Shown here one piece after another: positions 16,378-24,305 of a stretch of 64,000 bases of DNA. Origin of the DNA: Thermohalobaculum sp039030715 (GTDB lineage Bacteria > Pseudomonadota > Alphaproteobacteria > Rhodobacterales > Rhodobacteraceae); contig JBCCDU010000006.1 of NCBI GenBank assembly GCA_039030715.1, positions 19,596-83,595 on the forward strand, written 5' to 3'. The notes below the pieces were generated by a model that ran no database searches, was not told the DNA's origin, and was given only the letters and a program-made list of their open reading frames with translations. How positions within the stretch are numbered: the first letter of the stretch is position 1; every line of letters begins with the position of its first letter. The position numbers and the translations under genes are program-made.

Positions 16378-17001
16378 TCAGTACACTGGCGGGGCGATCA
16401 CCCAGATCGCGACGGCGGGCTCGTCGCCCGGATTGCGCCAGCGGTAGGGTTGGCCGGTGAAGCGGAAGCTGTCGCCCGGGTTCAAGCGGAACATCTGCTC
16501 GCCGATCCAGAGGTCGAGTTGGCCAGAGATCAGATATCCCGCTTCCTCGGTCGGACGCTGGTTTGCCTCCGCCAGTTCCGCGCCAGGCTCAAAGACCGAA
16601 CGGACGATCTCGAACGATCCGGTCAGATCAGGCGAGAGAAGCTGTTCGGTCAGCCCGGCCTCGGCCGTGCCCAGCGCACGGCGGGTATCGGCCCGCACGA
16701 TGAAACCACGCTCCTCCACCGGGCCTTCGCTGGCCCCGAAGAAAAGCGAAAGCGGTTGGTCCAGCGCGGCGGCCAAGCGGCGCAGATCGGTGATGGTGGG
16801 CTCGGTCAGATCACGCTCAACCTCGGACAACCAGCCGACCGAGCGGGCCACATGCCCGGCAAGTTGGGTCAACGTCAGCCCACGCGCCTTGCGCAGAGCG
16901 CGCAGATCCCCGCCGATGCCACCCGCTCGCGCGCGCTTCCCGCCGCCCTGTGCCGGGCGGGCGGGCGCCGTCGCCTGATCGAATTTGAGGGCCTGATTCA
17001 T
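16378..17001 (-). CDS. XRE-family regulator with C-terminal cupin sensor domain
   Basis: A 207-residue regulator: helix-turn-helix at about residues 37-92 (LRALRKARGLTLTQLAGHVARSVGWLSEVER) and a C-terminal cupin (about 130-205) with an acidic TEEAGYLISGQLDLWIG strand. Such proteins repress catabolic operons and sense a small ligand in the cupin. It heads the minus-strand cluster and overlaps its control region, so it is the likely local regulator. The start is uncertain: MNQALK at 17001 is used; ATG codons at 17040 and 17064 would add an N-terminus that includes AT-rich, promoter-like DNA. Confidence 0.85.
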   Translation of the reverse strand: MNQALKFDQATAPARPAQGGGKRARAGGIGGDLRALRKARGLTLTQLAGHVARSVGWLSEVERDLTEPTITDLRRLAAALDQPLSLFFGASEGPVEERGFIVRADTRRALGTAEAGLTEQLLSPDLTGSFEIVRSVFEPGAELAEANQRPTEEAGYLISGQLDLWIGEQMFRLNPGDSFRFTGQPYRWRNPGDEPAVAIWVIAPPVY

Positions 17002-17163
17002 AGGCTGGAACGGGTCTCCAAGGCTCGCGACAAACATATCTGAAAAAACAGAGCAAATTTTCATTCCCGCGTCCAGCCCGAAAACGTCGCGATTGGTCGC
17101 TTTCTGACGCAAGGTCCACTCGACAGGCTTGATCATGGCGGCAGGCACGTTACGAGAGGGAGT

Positions 17164-17484
17164 ATGACACCCACCTGGTTCCGCGCGCTTAGCCTGTTCA
17201 TCCTCGTCAACCTGATTGCCGTGCCGATTGCCGATCATCTGGCGTGGGACGCGATGCTGCGCCTCAATGCCCGCCATGGACCGCTGATGGCGACCGGGCT
17301 TTCGCTGCTGACCGCGGGTGTGATTCTGCTTGTGAACATCCTGCTAATCCGCGCAGCCGTGCAGGCAGGTCTGCCCAAGCTGGGCGAGCTGGCGTTGTGG
17401 ATCGTCACCGGCCTGACCTTTGCCCTGACGATCGGAACCGGGCGTTTCTCGCCACTGAACTTTCTGGTGACCTTGGCCGGTTAA
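17164..17484 (+). CDS. Small membrane protein of unknown function
   Basis: A 106-residue protein I do not recognise. It has three clear hydrophobic segments (about residues 7-25, 42-65 and 80-96) and a GAGGGAG-type ribosome-binding site just before ATG 17164. It is divergent from the XRE-cupin regulator across 162 bp that must hold both promoters, and its stop overlaps that of the convergent asparaginase gene by 4 bp. No cysteine, histidine cluster or catalytic motif is visible. Confidence 0.7.
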   Translation: MTPTWFRALSLFILVNLIAVPIADHLAWDAMLRLNARHGPLMATGLSLLTAGVILLVNILLIRAAVQAGLPKLGELALWIVTGLTFALTIGTGRFSPLNFLVTLAG

Positions 17485-18485
17485 GCGAAGAGGTCCGCTG
17501 ACGCCCGCAGATGACCATGAGCGATGCCCCGGCGATTGGTCAGAGGCGTGTCGGCGTAGTTGGCATAGACGGGATGCGCCTTGTCGATGACCCCGTACCG
17601 CGCCAAAAGGGCGGCGATTGCAGCCTCCGACCCGCGGCCTGACCCATCGTCGCATTTCAGCGCGATGCCGATGCCCGGATCGGGCAGAATGGCGATGAAG
17701 ACGCCCTCCGCCCCGGTCTTGACCACGGCCCGGCCTTCACAGGCCCGGATCAGCGCAGTGCAGGCACGCCCCTCCCCCGCCACCAGCACGGGATGAGCCG
17801 CCATCGCATCGCGCAACCGGGCAGCAGCCTGCGCCCTGACGCCGCTCAGCACCTGCGGAGCGGCGAACCTTGCAACCGCCGTCGCCAAGCCGCGCACCGT
17901 CATCGCAAAGTTCGGGGCGGAGCAGCCATCCACTGCAAAATCGCTTAGGTCTTCGCCCGCGAGTTCCGCGCTGGCCTGCTTGACCGCTTGCTGCACCGGA
18001 TGATCGGGGTCGATATACTCCGCCCCACCCCGCATGTGCCCGTTCAATGTCAAGAACCCGCAATGCTTGCCCGAGCAGTTGTTGTGGGTCTGGTCCCCCT
18101 CACGCACCGCCTGGCGCAGATCGAACCGGGTGTCGTCATCGTAGGGCGTCTGGGGACCGCATCTCAGGTCTGGCTCTCGCAGATCCAACGTCCCGAGCCA
18201 ATCGCGCACGAGGTCGGTATGCACCGGCGCGCCCTGATGCGAGGCACAGGACAACGCCAGATGCGCATCGGTCAACCCCGCGCGCTCGGCAGCGCCGCTT
18301 TCGACCAGTGGCAGAGCTTGCAGCATCTTGCAGGAGGACCGAGGCAGAATCACACGGGCGGGATCGCCCCAGGCCGCAATCACTTCGCCATCCGGGCGGC
18401 ACACCACGGCAGTGCCCCGATGGACGGATTCCAGCAAAGGACCGCGCCAGATCTCGGCCAGAACGGGATTGGCGGTGTCGGTCAT
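17481..18485 (-). CDS. Rhizobial-type (class 3) L-asparaginase
   Basis: A 334-residue asparaginase II family protein related to the Rhizobium etli inducible enzyme rather than to the E. coli type. Key strings are RGTAVVCRPDG, PRSSCKMLQALPLVESGAA (the Ser-x-x-Lys pair of this class), LSCASHQGA and HNNCSGKHCGFL, which supplies a conserved cysteine. It should hydrolyse asparagine to aspartate and ammonia in the cytoplasm. ATG 18485 aligns the start with the short N-terminus of the family. It converges with the small membrane protein and lies 84 bp downstream of the sigma-factor gene. Confidence 0.85.
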   Translation of the reverse strand: MTDTANPVLAEIWRGPLLESVHRGTAVVCRPDGEVIAAWGDPARVILPRSSCKMLQALPLVESGAAERAGLTDAHLALSCASHQGAPVHTDLVRDWLGTLDLREPDLRCGPQTPYDDDTRFDLRQAVREGDQTHNNCSGKHCGFLTLNGHMRGGAEYIDPDHPVQQAVKQASAELAGEDLSDFAVDGCSAPNFAMTVRGLATAVARFAAPQVLSGVRAQAAARLRDAMAAHPVLVAGEGRACTALIRACEGRAVVKTGAEGVFIAILPDPGIGIALKCDDGSGRGSEAAIAALLARYGVIDKAHPVYANYADTPLTNRRGIAHGHLRASADLFA

Positions 18486-18569
18486 CGGTGCGCCTCGCAA
18501 CAAGGATCGGATGAGATCTTGTCGCAGCATTCCGCAGGGATGAAAAGATCCGACAAGTCGTCCCGCGGA

Positions 18570-19301
18570 TCAGGTGGCCTGCAATTCCTCGGCAAAATCG
18601 CCGCCCAGTTCGCTGCGCAGCCGTCCGAAAGACAGCCTTAGCCGGGACTTCACGGTACCAAGCGGAAGCTCCAACCTGGCGGCGATTTCGGCGTGGCTGC
18701 AGCCATGGAAGAACGCCAGCCGGATCACGCTTTTTTGATCCTCCGGCAGGCAGTTCAGGGCCTCGCGGATACGAGAATCGCGGTCCGCGCCGGCCAGGGC
18801 CGTCTCGGCACTCTGCGCCGTTTCGGGAACCAGCACTGGATCATCCGCGTCCGGTTCAGGCCGCTTTGCGCGCCGGATCATGTCGATCCGCTTGTTGCGC
18901 GCGATGGTGAAAATCCAGGTCGCCGCCCCGGCCTTGGCCGGATCGAAGGTCTCCGCACGACGCCAGAGTGTCACCATAACCTCCTGCGCGGCATCCTCGG
19001 CCAGATCGGGCGTAGCACCTGAACGGATCAGCAGCGCCTTGATGCGCCCGGAATAGCGCGCGAAAAGCGTTGCGAAGGCGGCCTTATCCCGATCAGCGGC
19101 GATGGCTTGTATCAGGGTTTCGTCATCCGGCTGGTCGGCGGCCGAACCGCCCCCACCCGACTTGGCCCCATCGACATCTAGGCGACCATTCATCAGCACG
19201 TTCACCGGCCTACCCGCCCCTTGGCTGAGGCTGCCGTGTCCCTCCGGACCGTGATTTGGCGATGTGCCTTCTTCGTCTGGATCATCGAGCTTTATGGCCA
19301 T
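18570..19301 (-). CDS. ECF-type sigma factor
   Basis: About 243 residues. Sigma region 2 is seen in LFARYSGRIKALLI and EDAAQEVMVTLWRRAETFDP, followed by ATWIFTIARNKRIDMIRR, and region 4 in LNCLPEDQKSVIRLAFFHG and GTVKSRLRLSFGRLRSELG. It is an extracytoplasmic-function sigma factor of RpoE type. The N-terminal 65 residues are an unusual acidic, glycine-rich extension; the real start may be as late as MNGRLD. No anti-sigma factor gene follows it, the downstream neighbour being asparaginase. It is divergent from the IalB-like gene, a possible target. Confidence 0.85.
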   Translation of the reverse strand: MAIKLDDPDEEGTSPNHGPEGHGSLSQGAGRPVNVLMNGRLDVDGAKSGGGGSAADQPDDETLIQAIAADRDKAAFATLFARYSGRIKALLIRSGATPDLAEDAAQEVMVTLWRRAETFDPAKAGAATWIFTIARNKRIDMIRRAKRPEPDADDPVLVPETAQSAETALAGADRDSRIREALNCLPEDQKSVIRLAFFHGCSHAEIAARLELPLGTVKSRLRLSFGRLRSELGGDFAEELQAT

Positions 19302-19453
19302 GCTGTCATCTCTGATTGACAGTTCACACTGTATCGCATGTCTGATCAAGATTCGATATGCTCTGCACTGGCAATTGCCCTCGGAGTTGCAGTATGCTCT
19401 GATACGCAAATCGGGGTCAGTTCCGATGCAAGACATTTCCCGACGGACATCCA

Positions 19454-19484
19454 AGATCCGTGGCGAGATCCGAGGCAAGATCCG
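19454..19484 (+). repeat. Three 12-bp direct repeats upstream of the IalB-like gene
   Basis: AGATCCG occurs at 19454, 19466 and 19478, exactly 12 bp apart, with partly conserved filler (TGGCG, AGGCA). Placed 25 bp before the chosen start codon and downstream of the ECF-sigma start, it may be an operator or a remnant of short tandem duplication. Confidence 0.55.
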
Positions 19485-19508
19485 GTACCGGATATGAGTG
19501 AGGCGAGC

Positions 19509-20060
19509 ATGAGAATTTTCGGAAAGATCGGCAGCAGGTTCGGCTGGGCAGTTGCTGCGGCGACCCTGGCCGTCGGCCTGTCGGTGGGGGCGGGCAGCGC
19601 ACAGACACAGACCCGTGTCGACGTACAAACCGACTGGGCAGTTTTCGAAGCGGGCGAGGGAGCATCGAAAGTATGCTGGATCGTATCGTTGCCGGAATCC
19701 AAAACCGCGACACGCGGCGGCAAGACTGTCGAGGTCAATCGCGGCGACATTTTCCTGATGGTTGCCGTGCGCCCTCAGGACGGCGTGAAAAACGAAGTTT
19801 CGTTTATCGCGGGCTATCCGTTCAAAAAAGGGTCCGAGGTTGAAGTCTCGGTCGGCTCCTCGACCTTCAAGATGTTCACCGATGGCGAGAATGCATGGCT
19901 GCCATCGGCCAGCGAGGACGCGAACGTCGTCTCAAGTTTCCGTCGCGGGGCGAAGGCCAAGGTGAAGGGCGTGTCGACCCGGGGGACAACCACTGTCGAT
20001 ACATTCTCGCTGTCCGGTTTCACGGCGGCGATGAAGTCGGCAAGCAGCCGCTGCGGCTGA
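19509..20060 (+). CDS. Invasion-associated locus B (IalB) family exported protein
   Basis: A 183-residue protein with a signal peptide: MRIFGKIGSRFGWAVAAATL followed by a hydrophobic stretch and a likely cut after AGSAQ. The mature part has the IalB-family layout, with WAVFEAG, ASKVCWIVSLPES, DIFLMVAVRP and the C-terminal SGFTAAM. Members are periplasmic or outer-membrane-associated proteins of unclear role, first named for Bartonella invasion. ATG 19509 is used because AGGCGAG precedes it; 19494 is the alternative. It is divergent from an ECF sigma-factor gene and ends in a good terminator, so it is a single-gene unit. Confidence 0.8.
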   Translation: MRIFGKIGSRFGWAVAAATLAVGLSVGAGSAQTQTRVDVQTDWAVFEAGEGASKVCWIVSLPESKTATRGGKTVEVNRGDIFLMVAVRPQDGVKNEVSFIAGYPFKKGSEVEVSVGSSTFKMFTDGENAWLPSASEDANVVSSFRRGAKAKVKGVSTRGTTTVDTFSLSGFTAAMKSASSRCG

Positions 20061-20090
20061 GCCAGCCCGGCACTGCGAAAACGCTTTAAC

Positions 20091-20123
20091 CGGGCGCGGC
20101 GAACCATCAGCCGCGCCCGTTTT
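20091..20123 (+). terminator. Rho-independent terminator after the IalB-like gene
   Basis: CGGGCGCGGC (20091-20100) and GCCGCGCCCG (20110-20119) form a perfect 10-bp stem with a 9-nt loop, followed by TTTT. Confidence 0.85.
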
Positions 20124-20186
20124 GCGTGAATTGCCGGCGCAGCATACCTATCTATGGAACAGGCGTTCGCAGCTGGAGACCGGATA

Positions 20187-20990
20187 ATGGACCGCAGCCA
20201 ACTGATCGAAGAGGCCAAGGCCTTGGCCGCGAGACGCGTCACCCCCGCCATGGACATGGATGAGAAAATCGACGTCCTGGAAATGGCGATGATGGAGCTT
20301 CTGGACGTCCAGATCATGAAACCGCCCATTGGCCGGGCGGGCGCCACCGCAAGCGGCGAATTCGATGGCCGCCCCCATGGCAAGTGGCTGATGCATGAGG
20401 ATCCGCGACTGCCGGAGATGCCAGCTCGCCCGACCCTGATCGATTTTTTCAAGCTGCGCTTTGCCTATGACACCGTGGGCTACAACCACCTGTTGCAGAG
20501 CGCGAAGCTCGCCAAGGACAAGGGCTTGCCGGACAACACCGTCTTGGCCTGCCTTCTACATGATGTCTCGGTCGTGGGACTGATCCGCACCGATCACGGT
20601 CATTGGGCCGCCCAACTGGTCGAACCCTATGTGGACCCCGAGGTGCATTGGGCCATAAAGCACCATCAGGCGCTGCGGTTCCGGCCCGACCCCGAATACG
20701 ACTATGCCTATCCCAAGACCTATCTGGCTGTCTTCGGCGGGGACTACGACCCGCCGGATTACGTCAAGGCGGAGTGGGAGTACTGCCGCAATCACGAATG
20801 GTATCCCCATGCGATGGCGGTAGTGGTCAACGACCTCTACTCGTTCGACCCGAATGCCAGGGTCGAGATCGAGGAATTCGAAGATGTGATCGCGCGCAAG
20901 TTCCGAACCCCGCCCGAGGGGTTGGGGTTCGACCGCAGCCCGGTCGCGCATATGTGGCGCACGATCATCTGGCCGAACAATTTCCTCTGA
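20187..20990 (+). CDS. HD-domain protein, possible phosphohydrolase or HD-type oxygenase
   Basis: A 267-residue cytoplasmic protein. The metal-site pattern of the HD superfamily is present: His in VGYNHLLQSAKLAK, HD in LLHDVSVVG, then histidines in RTDHGHWAA and AIKHHQALRF. The superfamily contains phosphohydrolases, phosphodiesterases and the diiron oxygenases PhnZ and MIOX; the extra histidines make either possible. ATG 20187 has a GGAG ribosome-binding site. It converges with the betaine-transporter ATPase gene, 3 bp away. I recognise the fold but not the subfamily. Confidence 0.7.
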   Translation: MDRSQLIEEAKALAARRVTPAMDMDEKIDVLEMAMMELLDVQIMKPPIGRAGATASGEFDGRPHGKWLMHEDPRLPEMPARPTLIDFFKLRFAYDTVGYNHLLQSAKLAKDKGLPDNTVLACLLHDVSVVGLIRTDHGHWAAQLVEPYVDPEVHWAIKHHQALRFRPDPEYDYAYPKTYLAVFGGDYDPPDYVKAEWEYCRNHEWYPHAMAVVVNDLYSFDPNARVEIEEFEDVIARKFRTPPEGLGFDRSPVAHMWRTIIWPNNFL

Positions 20991-20993
20991 AAT

Positions 20994-22025
20994 CTAGCTG
21001 CGCGCGTTCATGGCACGCATCAGGATCGCGCGGTCGATCTCGCCCACCAGTCGGTTTTCGGCGTCGATCACCGGCAGGGGCGTGTCGGTATCGGCAATCC
21101 GCTCGATCAGATTGTCCAGCTTGGCGTCGGCCGCCACCGCCTGGCCCTGTGCGTGCAGGGCGCGGGCTTCCTCGCAGCATTCGGCACGCATCACCTTGCC
21201 TGCGCTGAGGACCTTGTAGCGCGGCACATCCTCGGTGAACTCGCGGACATAATCGTCGACAGGGTTGGCGACGATTTCCTCCGGCGTACCGATCTGGCTA
21301 ACGGCACCATCCTTCATGATGGCGATATGATCGCCCATCTTGATCGCCTCCAGAAAGTCATGGGTGATGAACACCATTGTTTTCTTCATTTGCGCTTGCA
21401 GGCGCAGCAACTCGTCCTGCATCTCGCGCCGGATCAAGGGGTCGAGGGCCGAGAAGGGCTCGTCGAAAATCAGGATCTCGGGATCCACCGCCATGGCGCG
21501 GGCGAGGCCCACCCGCTGCTGCATGCCGCCTGAAAGCTCGCGGGGATAATTCTGGTCCCAACCGGACAGGCCCACAAGCTCCAGCACCTCCATGGCACGC
21601 GCCAGACGTTCATCGCGCCCGGCGCCGCGCACTTCCAAGCCGAAGGCAATGTTGTCGATCACCTTGCGGTGCGGCAGCAATCCAAAGTGCTGGAACACCA
21701 TCGACATCCTGTTGCGGCGCAGATCGGTAAGTTCGGCTACGGACATCTTGGTGACGTCCTGCCCGTCGATCAGCACTTCGCCGCCCGTGGGCTCGATCAG
21801 GCGCGAGATGCAACGCACCAGCGTCGACTTGCCGGAGCCCGAAAGACCCATGACAACGAAGGTTTCTCCCTCGGCCACCTCAAAGCTTACATCCTTGACC
21901 GCGATCACATGGCCGGTGCGCTCCTGCACCTCGGCCCGGTCAGCACTGGCGTCCAGGGTTTGCAGCACCTTCTCGGGCCGCGCGCCAAAGACTTTCCAGA
22001 CATGTTTGCAATGGATTTTCGACAT
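20994..22025 (-). CDS. proV: Glycine betaine/proline ABC transporter ATPase
   Basis: A 343-residue ATPase of the ProV/OpuAA type. Walker A is GLSGSGKST, the Q-loop is in VFQHFGLLPHR, the signature is LSGGMQQRVGLARAMA and Walker B is ILIFDEPFSALD. The C-terminal 70 residues look like a CBS module (VIDAENRLVGEIDRAIL), which in OpuA-type importers senses ionic strength. It is divergent from its presumed permease and binding-protein genes, which lie 2.3-4.5 kb away beyond a chemoreceptor gene. ATG 22025 (MSKIHCKH) is preferred. Substrate (betaine, proline betaine or choline) is inferred from family and from the neighbouring demethylation genes. Confidence 0.9.
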   Translation of the reverse strand: MSKIHCKHVWKVFGARPEKVLQTLDASADRAEVQERTGHVIAVKDVSFEVAEGETFVVMGLSGSGKSTLVRCISRLIEPTGGEVLIDGQDVTKMSVAELTDLRRNRMSMVFQHFGLLPHRKVIDNIAFGLEVRGAGRDERLARAMEVLELVGLSGWDQNYPRELSGGMQQRVGLARAMAVDPEILIFDEPFSALDPLIRREMQDELLRLQAQMKKTMVFITHDFLEAIKMGDHIAIMKDGAVSQIGTPEEIVANPVDDYVREFTEDVPRYKVLSAGKVMRAECCEEARALHAQGQAVAADAKLDNLIERIADTDTPLPVIDAENRLVGEIDRAILMRAMNARS

Positions 22026-22154
22026 GCCGGCGGTTCTCCCCTCGAAGTGCCTGGTCACCATCGGGAACAACAGCCGCCAGGATCAAGGGAAAATTGAGCG
22101 ATGTCATGGTAACGGATTAGCGAATTTTTCGCTTTTCTGGCCGATCAGAGCCTG

Positions 22155-22475
22155 ATGAAGACGATCCGTGAGATGCTCTCGGCACCGGCCCTCGCGGTTG
22201 CCGCCCTGGCGTTGGCGAGCCCGCTGGCGCTGGCGTTTCGCCCGGCGGATGGCGACGGTCTGTCCGCCTCGCAGTCAGAACTGCTGGTGATCGCCGCGCC
22301 ATGGCAGACCGCCGCGTCGATTGTCGATCAGGCGGGCGGGCTGGTCGTCGCACGCTCGCCACTGCCGTTTCTCGCAGTGTCTTTCCTTCCCAGCCCGGAC
22401 CATGCCGACAGGCTGCGTCAGGCAGGCGCTTGGCAGGTGCTGAACGGCGATCTGGGAGATTTCCTATGCATCTGA
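22155..22475 (+). CDS. Small exported or anchored protein preceding the chemoreceptor
   Basis: A 106-residue protein with a clear signal-like N-terminus (MKTIREMLSAPALAVAALAL, then ASPLALAF). The rest is small and hydrophobic with no known domain. Its last 10 bases overlap the start of the chemoreceptor gene, so the two are translationally coupled; it could be a periplasmic partner of that receptor. No strong ribosome-binding site is visible before ATG 22155, and the only upstream feature is a short hairpin AGCGAA-TTT-TTCGCT (22119-22133). Function unknown. Confidence 0.6.
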   Translation: MKTIREMLSAPALAVAALALASPLALAFRPADGDGLSASQSELLVIAAPWQTAASIVDQAGGLVVARSPLPFLAVSFLPSPDHADRLRQAGAWQVLNGDLGDFLCI

Positions 22476-24217
22476 ATAAAATCCTCCCACATCGCGGCAT
22501 TGACGGGCTGCATGGCGCCAGTATCCCGGCCGAACGCATCGTGATCGCCGCGATCTGGATACATGCACCGGTGTTTCTGGTGATTTGCTGGGCGATCGGT
22601 CGCGATCTGCTGAGTGTGGGGATGATCGCTGCGGGCCTGTCGGTGTTGACCGGTATCCTCGCCGAAGTCGATTGGCGCCTTTCGCCGAAGCGTGCCCGGA
22701 TCACAATCGCCCTCGCCGCCATCACACAACCTGCGATCCTCACCGGGCTGTTCAGCGGCCATCCGTGGCAGGTCGAGATGCATATGTACTTCTTCGCGGT
22801 GATGGCAGCACTGTCGGTGCTGAACGATATCCGCGCGGTGATGGCTGCGACCGCGTTGGTCGCACTCCATCATCTCAGCCTAAACTACATCATGCCCTCC
22901 CTCGTCTATCCCGGTGGAACAGACCTGGGACGCACGCTGGTTCACGCGGTGATCCTGGTTTTCGAAGCCGCAGCGCTTTGTTACATGATAAACGATCGCC
23001 AGAGGCAAACGGCCCTCGCGGCAGGGGCAGAGAGCAAGGCGCGCGCCGCCGCCAGCGAGGCGCAAGAAGCCAAAGTTCGCATTCTCCAGGCCGAGGAAGA
23101 CACCCTGGCGGAGCGCCAGCGAACCATGGCCCTGATGACCGAAGCCTTTGGCGACGTGGTTGAGGGTGCCGTGGCAGGCGACCTGGGCAGACGCATCGAT
23201 CACGACTTCGAAGACCCAGAGATGGCCGCGCTGGCAGGCGGCGTAAACCGGCTTTTGGACGGTATTTGCGATGCGATTGGCGAAACTCAGCGTGTCTTGA
23301 AGGGATTCGCCCAGGGCGACCTCTCGATGCGGGTCGAAGGCGATTTTCAGGGCAGCTTCGCCTCGCTGCAAGCCGACGCAAACGCCATGGGCAAAAAGCT
23401 GCAAGATCTGGTGAGCCAGATTGGCGATGCCGCCGAGAGGGTTCGCGCATCCGCAACGACGATCACCGATGGATCTCGCAGTCTGTCGCAACGCACGGAT
23501 GAGCAAGCCAGCGCGCTGCAGCAGACCTCAGCAACCATGACGCAGATGGCGCGCTCGGTTCACGCCAATGCAGACAACACCCGAAGTGCCGACCGCCTAT
23601 CGCAGGATGTAGCAGAAAGCGCAAAGAAAGGTGGAGAGGTCGCGGAGCGCGCGATCCAGGCGGTACAGCACGCCGCAGACAGTGCCAGCAAAATCTCGGA
23701 CGTGACCGCGCTTGTGGATGGGATTGCTTTCCAGACCAATCTCCTGGCCCTCAACGCGGCGGTAGAGGCCGCACGCGCCGGCAGCGCCGGTCAGGGTTTC
23801 GCCGTGGTCGCGCAGGAAGTTCGCACGCTGGCCCAACGGGCCGGAAACGCGGCGGGAGAAATCCGCGAGCTGATCGGGCAAAGCACCGCTGAGGTTTCGG
23901 AGAGCGTGGATCTGATCACCTCGACCGGCGCCACCCTGTCGGATGTGGACGAGGGGATCCGCCGGATGACCCTGGCGATTGGCGAGATCGCCGCATCGGG
24001 CCGCGATCAGGCAGCCGGGGTCGACGAGATCGAGGGTACGCTGAAGGCGCTCGACACGCAGACCCAGCAGAACGCGGCGCTGGCCTCTGACAGCACGACC
24101 ACCGCAGCAGACCTGATCGAACAGGCCGAAGCGCTGAGTGCCCTGGTGGACTTCTTCCGGACCGGCGATGAAAGCCTGAACGGACAAATTACTGCCGGGC
24201 AGACCCGGGCGGCGTAG
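22466..24217 (+). CDS. Methyl-accepting chemotaxis protein
   Basis: A 583-residue chemoreceptor. The N-terminal 160 residues contain about five to six membrane segments (such as ICWAIGRDLLSVGMIAAGLS and MHMYFFAVMAALSVL) with no large periplasmic domain. HAMP-like and coiled-coil regions follow, then the signalling tip with DGIAFQTNLLALNAAVEAAR and the QGFAVVAQEVRTLAQRAG hairpin diagnostic of MCPs. Start 22466 has a GGGAG ribosome-binding site and overlaps the preceding small gene. Lodged between the divergent ATPase gene and the permease of the betaine importer, it may mediate taxis toward that substrate or respond to membrane or energy state. Confidence 0.9.
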   Translation: MHLNKILPHRGIDGLHGASIPAERIVIAAIWIHAPVFLVICWAIGRDLLSVGMIAAGLSVLTGILAEVDWRLSPKRARITIALAAITQPAILTGLFSGHPWQVEMHMYFFAVMAALSVLNDIRAVMAATALVALHHLSLNYIMPSLVYPGGTDLGRTLVHAVILVFEAAALCYMINDRQRQTALAAGAESKARAAASEAQEAKVRILQAEEDTLAERQRTMALMTEAFGDVVEGAVAGDLGRRIDHDFEDPEMAALAGGVNRLLDGICDAIGETQRVLKGFAQGDLSMRVEGDFQGSFASLQADANAMGKKLQDLVSQIGDAAERVRASATTITDGSRSLSQRTDEQASALQQTSATMTQMARSVHANADNTRSADRLSQDVAESAKKGGEVAERAIQAVQHAADSASKISDVTALVDGIAFQTNLLALNAAVEAARAGSAGQGFAVVAQEVRTLAQRAGNAAGEIRELIGQSTAEVSESVDLITSTGATLSDVDEGIRRMTLAIGEIAASGRDQAAGVDEIEGTLKALDTQTQQNAALASDSTTTAADLIEQAEALSALVDFFRTGDESLNGQITAGQTRAA

Positions 24218-24305
24218 CTCGACCCACTCAGCCGCTTTCTTTACATCCCTCCGCCGCTGGCCTTAGGTTTCGCAAAACGCCGAATATCGCCGCGGGGGGC
24301 GACCG

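Noticed and set aside
14337..16460. A long plus-strand frame over dehydrogenase 2 and LysE
   Set aside because: Opposite strand of two motif-rich genes, no start signal.
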